From SURF-24 sp964537965 (GTDB taxonomy: Bacteria > Bacteroidota > Ignavibacteria > Ignavibacteriales > SURF-24), in contig CAZIDB010000205.1 in the NCBI GenBank assembly GCA_964537965.1, positions 1 to 8,460 on the forward strand: 8,460 bases of DNA, written 5' to 3'. The translations under genes and the position numbers were made by a program. Shown in pieces: positions 1-4,513 of this stretch; position 1 is the first letter of the stretch, and every line of letters begins with the position of its first letter. Under the pieces are notes generated by a model. That model made no database searches. It was given only the letters and a program-made list of their open reading frames with translations, and was not told the DNA's origin.

Positions 1-394
1 AATCCTTTATATCCCATTCCGTCCATGGATAAGCAGGATGTTCTTTCATTGAAGATCTTTTTTCTAACGGATGTGCAATAAAACCAATTCCGCCCGCATC
101 ATTTACTTTAGCAACAATTTCTTTTGCAGGCAACCTTGTAGAGATTGCATCATTTATTCCCAGGGCAAGATAGTGATTCTTGTTTTCCTTATCGTTTATT
201 TCACATCCTACCAAAAGGAGAGTTTTACCGTACCACCCTTCATAACCTTCATTTAACGCACGAAGTGTATTATGATCGGTAATAATTATAAAATCCAAAC
301 CGGCATCATTTGCTATATTACCAATATCCTTAACATTCCCTGAACCATCAGAAAAAGAAGAATGGACATGTATTGCACCAACATACTCAAACAT
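1..394 (-). CDS. PHP-domain metal-dependent phosphoesterase (partial, C-terminus beyond left edge)
   Basis: I translated this frame by hand from an ATG at 392-394; 131 codons lie in the window and the reading frame continues past base 1. The N-terminus starts MFEYVGAIHVHSSFSDGS, the classic first PHP motif (HxHSxxSDG) with candidate metal ligands His9, His11 and Asp16. It continues with ITDHNT (Asp40, His41), GCE (Glu65) and AHP (His108), the second to fourth PHP motifs in the expected order. PHP proteins are metal-dependent phosphoesterases; stand-alone ones act on small phosphorylated molecules or nucleotides, but the substrate cannot be told here. An in-frame TGA lies 11 codons upstream, so the start is well bounded; the SD is weak. 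The gene follows the TPR gene by 47 bp on the same strand and is probably co-transcribed with it. Family assignment is firm, specific function unknown. Confidence 0.85.
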   Translation of the reverse strand, partial: MFEYVGAIHVHSSFSDGSGNVKDIGNIANDAGLDFIIITDHNTLRALNEGYEGWYGKTLLLVGCEINDKENKNHYLALGINDAISTRLPAKEIVAKVNDAGGIGFIAHPLEKRSSMKEHPAYPWTEWDIKD

Positions 395-441
395 ATTCTT
401 ATTCAAATCCAAAACGTTTGCGGCTCACTTTTTTATCACAA

Positions 442-1032
442 TTATTTTAAAGCTTTTAATGATTCCTGCGCCATTGATGCCAACTGAGATTTAGGACTTT
501 GTTTAATTACTTCGTCCCAATATTGTTTTGCAATATCGTTTTCACCTTTAGTAGCAGCAATTGCACCTAAGTTATATTTAGCCTGAAGATTATTTTTATC
601 GTACGTAAAAACTTCTTTAATTAATTTCTCTGCAGTTTCATAATCCTGTTTATGATAATAAATCAGGGCAACATTAAATCTTATATCTGTGCGTTTATTA
701 TCTTTTTTAAGGATTTTATTATAGAGATCAATCGCATCATTTTGTTTATGTGCCTGTGAAAGAAAATCAGCATATTCTCTCAGTGCTAATGTATCATCAG
801 GATTTTCATCCACAGCTTTTTTCAGATTCTCCATTCTCATTTTGATTTCTGAACTAACATTAGCTTCTGATGGATTACCCATACCGGAACCCATTCCGCG
901 ATGAATATCATCCTGCGGCATTTCCTGATTGGCTAAATCAGAAGGTTTATCATTCCTGATTGAAAACACCACAAGAAGAACAACAGCAATAACAATAATT
1001 CCCAGATAAATATATATGGGTTTTAACTTCAT
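442..1032 (-). CDS. Membrane-anchored tetratricopeptide repeat (TPR) protein
   Basis: This is a 196-residue protein. Residues 5-24 form one hydrophobic segment (YIYLGIIVIAVVLLVVF) after a short basic N-terminus, so it is probably a signal anchor with the rest outside the cytoplasmic membrane. Residues 31-60 are a flexible linker with a Gly/Met-rich stretch (GMGSGMG). From about 62 to the end come helical repeats. At least three TPR units are visible, near 81-113, 115-148 and 149-182, with typical residues such as NVALIYY...DYETAEKLI and YNLGAIAATKGENDIAKQYW. The layout resembles the TPR part of CcmH/NrfG-type cytochrome c assembly factors, but no cytochrome genes are nearby, so I give only a general protein-interaction role. 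A strong SD (AAGGAGGT, 1036-1043) sits 3 nt before the ATG. The PHP gene follows 47 bp downstream. Confidence is high for the architecture, low for function. Confidence 0.88.
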   Translation of the reverse strand: MKLKPIYIYLGIIVIAVVLLVVFSIRNDKPSDLANQEMPQDDIHRGMGSGMGNPSEANVSSEIKMRMENLKKAVDENPDDTLALREYADFLSQAHKQNDAIDLYNKILKKDNKRTDIRFNVALIYYHKQDYETAEKLIKEVFTYDKNNLQAKYNLGAIAATKGENDIAKQYWDEVIKQSPKSQLASMAQESLKALK

Positions 1033-1053
1033 CTTACCTCCTTTAAGTGAACA

Positions 1054-1082
1054 AGTATAACAACAACGAATTTACCCGGTAA
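1054..1082 (-). promoter_or_regulatory. Candidate promoter of the TPR-PHP operon
   Basis: On the minus strand TATACT (1054-1059) matches the -10 consensus at five of six bases. Seventeen bases upstream lies TTACCG (1077-1082), a poor -35. The predicted start near 1047 would leave a leader of about 15 nt carrying the AAGGAGGT SD. The weak -35 lies inside the TTACCCGGTAA palindrome, which would suit activator or repressor control. This is inference from matches only. Confidence 0.3.
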
Positions 1083-1105
1083 GTTTAATTTTAACTACCG
1101 GATAA
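1072..1105. promoter_or_regulatory. Paired palindromic sites TTACCCGGTAA / TTATCCGGTAG (candidate operator, can also form a hairpin)
   Basis: TTACCCGGTAA at 1072-1082 is a perfect 5+1+5 palindrome. A second copy, CTACCGGATAA at 1095-1105, reads TTATCCGGTAG on the other strand and matches the first at 9 of 11 positions. The site centres are 23 bp apart. As single-stranded RNA the two halves could also fold (CCGGTA with TACCGG plus GTT with AAC, loop TAATTTT, 1076-1101). No T-run follows on either strand, so it is not a classic terminator. Its overlap with the -35 region of the TPR gene favours an operator reading. Confidence 0.4.
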
Positions 1106-1147
1106 TTTAAATGAAATTTTATTCCAACTGCGGTAGGAACTTTATGT

Positions 1148-1170
1148 AGTATGGCTAATTCGTTAGTACT
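1148..1170 (-). other. Short stem-loop just after the ABM-like gene
   Basis: AGTA-TGG-CTAA-TTCG-TTAG-TACT forms an eight-pair stem around a TTCG loop, with a three-base bulge. It starts two bases past the stop codon of the ABM-like gene. It could mark or protect the 3' end of the dapF transcript, but there is no following U-run, so calling it a terminator is not justified. Confidence 0.25.
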
Positions 1171-1172
1171 CC

Positions 1173-1472
1173 CTACAAGACTTCATGAAGAGTTGTGTAT
1201 TTAGTTGAATTATCTTTAATCATATCCGAAAGTTTAGACATAAGGATGTCAATTCTCTCATCCTGGATATCATCAAACTCTTCATAAGCCTGGTCGCTTT
1301 CGAATATATAAACTTCTTCAAAACTGTTTTGTTTGTTTTTCTTTTCAAATACCGAATAGCTAAGTAAACCATTTGCTTTTATCAATGTTTTTAATTCCCT
1401 TACAACAGTTAAATAATCTTCCCTGTTTGAAGGAATTATCTCATATTGAATTGAAAAAATAACTTTAGCCAT
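1173..1472 (-). CDS. Small ABM-like (dimeric alpha/beta-barrel) protein
   Basis: This is a 99-residue protein with no signal peptide or membrane segment. Its pattern is a strand (KVIFSIQYEII), a helix (REDYLTVVRELKTLIKA), a strand with L-x-Y-S-V-F, a strand with EEVYIFES, then a helix (DQAYEEFDD) and a C-terminal helix. This is the ferredoxin-like fold of the antibiotic-biosynthesis-monooxygenase/EthD-type group, whose members dimerise into a beta-barrel. Many members are not oxygenases, and no catalytic residue is recognisable here, so no reaction is assigned. The ATG (1470-1472) directly abuts the dapF stop (TAAATG), and its SD (GGAGG) lies in the last dapF codons. The two genes are therefore almost certainly co-transcribed and translationally coupled. 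Fold assignment is moderate, function unknown. Confidence 0.75.
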   Translation of the reverse strand: MAKVIFSIQYEIIPSNREDYLTVVRELKTLIKANGLLSYSVFEKKNKQNSFEEVYIFESDQAYEEFDDIQDERIDILMSKLSDMIKDNSTKYTTLHEVL

Positions 1473-2339
1473 TTAATCCTCCATGTTAAAATATAAACTT
1501 GAATAAAATTCACCGGTATATGTAATTTCAGCCGGACCGGTTAATGATAAATCAGTAATTTTATCTTCCCCAAAAGCAAAATCCACTATTAATTGTTCAT
1601 TGCCTTTTGTAATCAAAGTAACAGGTGGCTTTACCAAACCCTTATAATTACAAACAAGTGCAGCAGCAACAGAGCCGGTTCCGCATGCAAATGTTTCATC
1701 CTCTACCCCGCGTTCGTATGTTCTAATTAAAATTTTATCATCCTCAAGTTGAATGAAATTAACGTTAGCGCCTGCCGGTTTAAGTAAAGAAGAATACCTT
1801 ATAGCCCGTCCAAGTTCAAAAACCGGTACATTTCTTAAATCATCGTAAGCAGAATTTTTAGTCATAATATCATTTATGTTAATTACCACGTGAGGAGAAC
1901 CGGTATTAATAAAGTCTGCGTTTTTTATTTGATCGATTTCAGGAAAGACCAAATTGGACTTATAATCCGCAGGTCCGTGCAGGTTAAACTGAACCAGTTT
2001 ATCGTCAATAACCTTACCGGAATATTCCTTTCCCGACGAATAGAATTTCGCATTGCCGTGTTTAAGCATTCCGCTAAGATAAGCATACTTAATTGAACAT
2101 CTTGCACCGTTTCCGCATAAAGTACCCGTAGAACCATTGGCATTATAATAATCCATTGCAAAATCATACCCATTCATTTTGGAGATAACCAGAACGCCGT
2201 CTGCTCCAATCCCGGTTCTGCGGTTACACAATTGTGCAATTGCAGATGGACTGAATTTCAGCTCAGGATTGAATTTCAAATCGAAAAGGATGAAATCGTT
2301 TCCTGCTCCGTTTAATTTTGCAAATGAAATCTTTTTCAT
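1473..2339 (-). CDS. dapF: Diaminopimelate epimerase
   Basis: DapF is a cytoplasmic, cofactor-independent epimerase that converts LL-diaminopimelate to the meso form, used for lysine synthesis and peptidoglycan. The 288-residue length is close to the family norm (E. coli 274). Visible signatures are the N-terminal NGAGNDFILFD (10-20), CNRRTGIGADGVL (38-50), and NANGSTGTLCGNGARC around the first catalytic Cys75. TGSPHVV (146-152), NVNFIQ (192-197) and ERGVEDETFACGTGS around the second catalytic Cys219 follow. The two Cys residues are the acid/base pair of the family, and both are present in the correct halves. The ATG has no SD; instead a promoter-like TTG-N20-TAAATTTC ends 7 nt upstream, suggesting a nearly leaderless message. 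The gene leads a two-gene unit with the ABM-like protein. Confidence 0.97.
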   Translation of the reverse strand: MKKISFAKLNGAGNDFILFDLKFNPELKFSPSAIAQLCNRRTGIGADGVLVISKMNGYDFAMDYYNANGSTGTLCGNGARCSIKYAYLSGMLKHGNAKFYSSGKEYSGKVIDDKLVQFNLHGPADYKSNLVFPEIDQIKNADFINTGSPHVVININDIMTKNSAYDDLRNVPVFELGRAIRYSSLLKPAGANVNFIQLEDDKILIRTYERGVEDETFACGTGSVAAALVCNYKGLVKPPVTLITKGNEQLIVDFAFGEDKITDLSLTGPAEITYTGEFYSSLYFNMED

Positions 2340-2346
2340 AACATTC

Positions 2347-2377
2347 GAAATTTAAGGTATTAAAGGCTTGCAATCAA
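2347..2377 (-). promoter_or_regulatory. Candidate Bacteroidetes-type promoter of dapF
   Basis: On the minus strand TTG (2375-2377), a 20-bp spacer, then TAAATTTC (2347-2354) matches the TAnnTTTG -7 element at all but the last base. If the start site lies at its usual distance, transcription would begin about 4 nt before the dapF ATG. The element has the same spacing as the one ahead of the permease gene at 8132. Confidence 0.4.
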
Positions 2378-2402
2378 TAAAAATCATCTTTTGGTATGAT
2401 TT

Positions 2403-2434
2403 TTTAGATATCGAGAAATAAGGCCATATCTAAA
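2403..2434. repeat. Inverted repeat TTTAGATAT...ATATCTAAA
   Basis: TTTAGATAT (2403-2411) and ATATCTAAA (2426-2434) are perfect 9-bp inverted arms around a 14-nt loop. There is no T-run downstream, so this looks more like a protein-binding site than a terminator. The arm motif recurs in the pair at 2538-2596. Confidence 0.55.
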
Positions 2435-2537
2435 CAGAAATTTCGAATTAGGTTTTAGTATAGCGTCTTTATTAATGCATTCTGTTAAATAAATGCTGAA
2501 AATTATTTGTGGTTTTTTCTTACCGATAATGTTATGT

Positions 2538-2596
2538 TTTAGATAAGGTTCTTGACATTTGAAGTGTTACATCCATTTTTATTTAAATTATCTAAA
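2538..2596. repeat. Inverted repeat TTTAGATAA...TTATCTAAA flanking a TTGACA
   Basis: TTTAGATAA (2538-2546) and TTATCTAAA (2588-2596) are perfect 9-bp inverted arms with centres 50 bp apart. Between them lies TTGACA (2552-2557). The arms share TTTAGATA with the pair at 2403-2434, giving four copies of the 8-mer in under 200 bp. They may be binding sites of a regulator of the plus-strand gene. Confidence 0.5.
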
Positions 2597-2674
2597 GCTT
2601 TTAGAAAATGATCTTTGATGAATCAGATTCCTGTTTATTAATTCTGAAGCGACTGTATAACGACTATTAAAATG

Positions 2675-2680
2675 AGGAGG
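2675..2680 (+). promoter_or_regulatory. Shine-Dalgarno AGGAGG that decides the start at 2687
   Basis: AGGAGG lies 6 nt before the ATG at 2687, ideal spacing. It falls inside codons 2-3 of the longer frame opening at 2672 (ATG AGG AGG), so the 2672 ATG is very unlikely to be the real start. Confidence 0.85.
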
Positions 2681-2686
2681 CTTACA

Positions 2687-3073
2687 ATGCGCTATAAATT
2701 ATCATCTAAAGAGGAACAAGGTTACATTCTATTTGAGGTGGAAGGAAACAGGATTAAAGGTCAGGAAGCTAAAGAGGCTTTGGAAATTTGGGGAGAGATC
2801 GGGAAAATTTGTAATGGAAAAAAGATTTTTAAAGCATTGGTTACCTTTAACCTCAAAGGTGATTTACGAACTATGGTAGCGTATAAATCAGGTTTATCAA
2901 TAGCAGACATCGATTCACTTCAAAATTTGAAAATAGCTTTTATTGATCTAAACACAGACTCGAGCAAAGTCAACCGTTTTTCTGAAACTGTCGCAGCTAA
3001 TAGGATTGATATAAGTAAAAGTTTTAATATGTTTGATGATGAAAATGAAGCGATAGAATGGTTGCTTTCATAG
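2687..3073 (+). CDS. SpoIIAA-like (STAS/SEC14-type) domain protein
   Basis: This is a 128-residue soluble protein beginning MRYKLSSKEEQ. An in-frame ATG five codons upstream (2672) is rejected because the SD overlaps it. The sequence shows an N-terminal beta pair (GYILFEVEGNRI), a central strand (KIFKALVTFNLKGDL), a second core strand (NLKIAFIDLN) and the C-terminal signature KVNRFSETVAANR...FDDENEAIEWL. The R-F-x-E-T-x-A-x-N-R and F-D-D-E-x-E-A-x-x-W-L elements resemble the SpoIIAA-like family of stand-alone STAS/SEC14-type proteins. I see no obvious phosphorylatable Ser in the position used by true anti-sigma-factor antagonists, and no kinase or sigma gene adjoins it, so a partner-switching role is not supported. 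It is the only complete plus-strand gene in the window and stands alone. Family moderate, function unknown. Confidence 0.8.
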   Translation: MRYKLSSKEEQGYILFEVEGNRIKGQEAKEALEIWGEIGKICNGKKIFKALVTFNLKGDLRTMVAYKSGLSIADIDSLQNLKIAFIDLNTDSSKVNRFSETVAANRIDISKSFNMFDDENEAIEWLLS

Positions 3074-3246
3074 GAAAGGCCTTATATTTAAAATAGTAAG
3101 TTTCTTATTAAGAAAGTAAATTCAGAATTTAGACCAGGGACTCACCCATTTTTTATCTGCACAAGTAATCACTTTTAAGAACTTCTGAAAAATTTCAATT
3201 GTAAGAGAATAATTTTGATAATAAAACAATTAATAATTTGTATAAA

Positions 3247-3266
3247 AAGTTTAATAAAGTTTAATA
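3247..3266. repeat. Perfect tandem duplication of AAGTTTAATA
   Basis: Two adjacent identical 10-bp units (3247-3256, 3257-3266) are followed by a degenerate third copy (AGTTTTAATA). The unit length is about one helical turn. In such A+T-rich DNA this may be simple slippage. Confidence 0.5.
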
Positions 3267-3307
3267 ATTAGTTTTAATATGTCATTTTTTTTAATTCCTA
3301 ACCGCTT

Positions 3308-3349
3308 AAAAAAGGAAAGAGTCCCAGCCTAGCGAAGTCAACTGTTTCC
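3308..3349 (-). terminator. Candidate rho-independent terminator (minus strand)
   Basis: Read on the minus strand, GGAAA-C-AGT (3349-3341) pairs with ACT-C-TTTCC (3322-3314) across an 18-nt loop with one C-C mismatch, followed at once by six T (3313-3308). It lies downstream of ssrA in the direction of its transcription, beyond the gap, so it might end that transcript or one hidden in the gap. The long loop and mismatch keep confidence low. Confidence 0.3.
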
Positions 3350-3397
3350 GCCAGAGGCGAATAAATTTCAGAGCGGCATCCGGATTTAGCTATAGCT
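3345..3397. repeat. Palindrome-rich patch next to the gap (REP-like or end of a repeat)
   Basis: Three short symmetric elements follow each other: CGCC-AGA-GGCG (3349-3359, extendable by TT/AA around one bulged C), ATCCGGAT (3378-3385) and the 10-bp palindrome AGCTATAGCT (3388-3397). The patch is richer in G+C than its surroundings and ends about 30 bases from the assembly gap, as expected if a multi-copy element stopped assembly. I do not recognise a named element. Confidence 0.35.
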
Positions 3398-3428
3398 TAT
3401 GGAGATAGTTTTTTGTTATTATAAAGTT

Positions 3429-3528
3429 NNNNNNNNNNNNNNNNNNNNNNNNNNNNNNNNNNNNNNNNNNNNNNNNNNNNNNNNNNNNNNNNNNNNNNNN
3501 NNNNNNNNNNNNNNNNNNNNNNNNNNNN
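3429..3528. other. Assembly gap (100 N)
   Basis: Exactly 100 undetermined bases, the usual placeholder for a scaffold gap of unknown size. Any frame read through it is meaningless. Real distances between the left part and ssrA are therefore unknown. Confidence 0.98.
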
Positions 3529-3533
3529 ATTTG

Positions 3534-3925
3534 TGGAGGTGGCGGGAGTCGAACCCGCGTCCGAAATTAGAGCACAATGAACGTCTACACATATAGTTTA
3601 CCTGGGTTTTTATTTCAATCTTAAGTCCTTAGGTAAACAAAGAAACTTAAAATCTATCAGGTTAAAATTTTCGCCATTTCTACCCTGAACTTGATCTGAC
3701 TATTGCACCTAAACGTCGTTCAGAATACTCCGGTACAAGAAAGCAAACTGAACGGCTGCACTACCTTAGGTAGATTAAGCAGCTAAGGCGTAATTATATT
3801 CGCCAGTTAATTGTTTTACCGTCGTTTTCCCGCAAAGCGGGATCCCAAATGGGACACGTGTCTACGGAGAACACGATGCGCAGTTCAAAGTCATCTTAAT
3901 CCCGTCGAAACCAAAATTCACCCCC
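3534..3925 (-). ncRNA. ssrA: Transfer-messenger RNA (tmRNA)
   Basis: tmRNA rescues stalled ribosomes together with SmpB: its alanine-charged tRNA-like part enters the empty A site and its short frame adds a degradation tag. On the minus strand the 5' end reads GGGGGTGAATTTTGGTTTCG, with the conserved TTTCGACGGG just after it. The 3' end contains CGGACGCGGGTTCGACTCCC and ends CACCTCCA. GGGGGUG pairs with CACCUCC to form the acceptor stem, and GCGGG/CCCGC flanks the T-loop TTCGACT. The 3' CCA is not encoded (CAAAT follows), so it must be added. The 392-nt length is normal for a one-piece tmRNA. The gene lies 30 bp after the adenosyltransferase stop on the same strand; its 3' end is 5 nt from the gap. 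Confidence 0.96.
3775..3804 (-). other. tmRNA tag-peptide frame, GEYNYALAA-stop
   Basis: Inside ssrA the minus strand reads GGC GAA TAT AAT TAC GCC TTA GCT GCT TAA. This gives the tag GEYNYALAA, ending in the LAA motif recognised by ClpXP-type proteases. The GGC resume codon is inferred from Bacteroidetes tags such as GETNYALAA; the frame is open further upstream (KQLT), so the exact first residue is a family-based call. Confidence 0.85.
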
Positions 3926-3933
3926 GTATTTCA

Positions 3934-3964
3934 TTAATAGGATGCAAAGAAAGAATTATAACAA
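3934..3964 (-). promoter_or_regulatory. Candidate ssrA promoter overlapping the adenosyltransferase stop
   Basis: On the minus strand TTGTTA (3959-3964) and TATTAA (3934-3939) are separated by 19 bp. TATTAA ends 8 nt before the mature 5' end of the tmRNA. The -35 covers the last sense codons of the upstream gene (GAA TTG TTA TAA). A TATAAT also occurs here (3955-3960), but it lies too far from the mature end unless the precursor is trimmed. Confidence 0.4.
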
Positions 3965-4513
3965 TTCCTTTTTCCAGATTACATCCGGGATATTATTAAC
4001 TTTATTTTCATATCGCGATATTACAAAGAACAAGTCTGAAAGACGATTTAAATATATTACAATTTCATTTCTAATTTCAACGTATTTTTTTAACCTGATT
4101 ACATTTCTCTCTGCCCTTCTGCACACAGTTCTTGCAAGATGGAAGTAAGCAGCGCTTTTTGAACCGCCGGGTAAAATAAAATTTTTCAACTCCGGTAATT
4201 CCAAAGTCAGCTTATCAATTAAATCCTCAAGGTATTGGATTGAAACTTTATCAATTTTATCCAATCCAAATTTTTCCATCAATCTTTCTTCCGGTGTGGC
4301 TAATTCAGAACCGATTATAAAAAGCTGATTCTGTATTCGTTCTATATCTTTTTGAATATTGCTGTCAGAAGAAAATGATCTGCAGATCCCAATTACAGAA
4401 TTTAATTCATCAATTGAACCGTAGGCTTCAATCCTGATATGACTTTTAGAAACACGTTTTCCCCCGATTAATCCTGTAATTCCTTTATCACCTGATTTGG
4501 TATATATCTTCAT
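3956..4513 (-). CDS. PduO-type cob(I)alamin adenosyltransferase
   Basis: This enzyme transfers the adenosyl group of ATP to cob(I)alamin to make adenosylcobalamin (EC 2.5.1.17), the cofactor of methylmalonyl-CoA mutase, class II ribonucleotide reductase and others. It is a cytoplasmic, typically trimeric helical bundle. The 185 residues match the single-domain ATR/MMAB length. Visible signatures are the N-terminal ATP loop KIYTKSGDKGITGLIGGKRVS (2-22), EAYGSIDELNS (29-39), LPELKNFILPGG (106-117), the Arg-rich LARTVCRRAER (126-136) and YLNRLSDLFF (154-163) with the conserved Asp160. The ATG overlaps the stop of the YgfZ-like gene as ATGA, which implies translational coupling. No cobalamin-dependent enzyme is in the window, so the user of the cofactor is unknown. 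I leave the symbol blank because names differ between lineages (pduO, mmaB). Confidence 0.95.
   Translation of the reverse strand: MKIYTKSGDKGITGLIGGKRVSKSHIRIEAYGSIDELNSVIGICRSFSSDSNIQKDIERIQNQLFIIGSELATPEERLMEKFGLDKIDKVSIQYLEDLIDKLTLELPELKNFILPGGSKSAAYFHLARTVCRRAERNVIRLKKYVEIRNEIVIYLNRLSDLFFVISRYENKVNNIPDVIWKKELL

Larger units (their letters stand above)
2340..2686. other. Divergent intergenic region between dapF and the SpoIIAA-like gene
   Basis: This 347-bp A+T-rich stretch holds no convincing gene. It contains the dapF promoter candidate at its left end, two inverted-repeat pairs built on TTTAGATA, a lone TTGACA (2552-2557) without a good -10 at normal spacing, and the SD of the plus-strand gene at its right end. 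The plus-strand promoter could not be fixed. Confidence 0.7.
3074..3428. other. Non-coding stretch before the assembly gap
   Basis: I see no credible gene on either strand in these 355 bases. The first part is very A+T-rich and holds a weak TTTCTT-ATT-AAGAAA stem-loop (3101-3115, no T-run) and a perfect 10-bp tandem duplication (3247-3266). From about 3320 the composition shifts: 37 of 70 bases are G or C at 3321-3390. There is a hairpin with a minus-strand T-run, and there are several short palindromes ending near the run of N. Confidence 0.65.

Noticed and set aside
71..256. Plus-strand frame of 61 codons at the left edge
   Set aside because: It lies opposite the PHP-domain gene, whose metal-binding motifs are intact on the minus strand.
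2552..2580. TTGACA as a full sigma-70 promoter for the plus-strand gene
   Set aside because: No acceptable -10 hexamer lies 16-18 bp downstream (ATTTTT at 17 bp), so the hexamer alone is not enough.
2672..2686. Upstream in-frame ATG giving a 133-residue version of the SpoIIAA-like protein
   Set aside because: The only good SD (AGGAGG) forms codons 2-3 of that version and is ideally spaced for the ATG at 2687.
3101..3115. TTTCTT-ATT-AAGAAA as terminator of the SpoIIAA-like gene
   Set aside because: The stem is short and A/T-only, and no T-run follows.
3247..3266. Tandem AAGTTTAATA units as a CRISPR or iteron array
   Set aside because: Only two perfect adjacent copies exist, without spacers, in very A+T-rich DNA; simple slippage explains them.
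3399..3596. Plus-strand frame running through the run of N into ssrA
   Set aside because: It depends on undetermined bases and on the antisense of the tmRNA; no protein-like sequence remains.
3811..3999. Plus-strand frame across the tmRNA 5' half
   Set aside because: It is antisense to the conserved 5' domain of ssrA and has no recognisable protein features.
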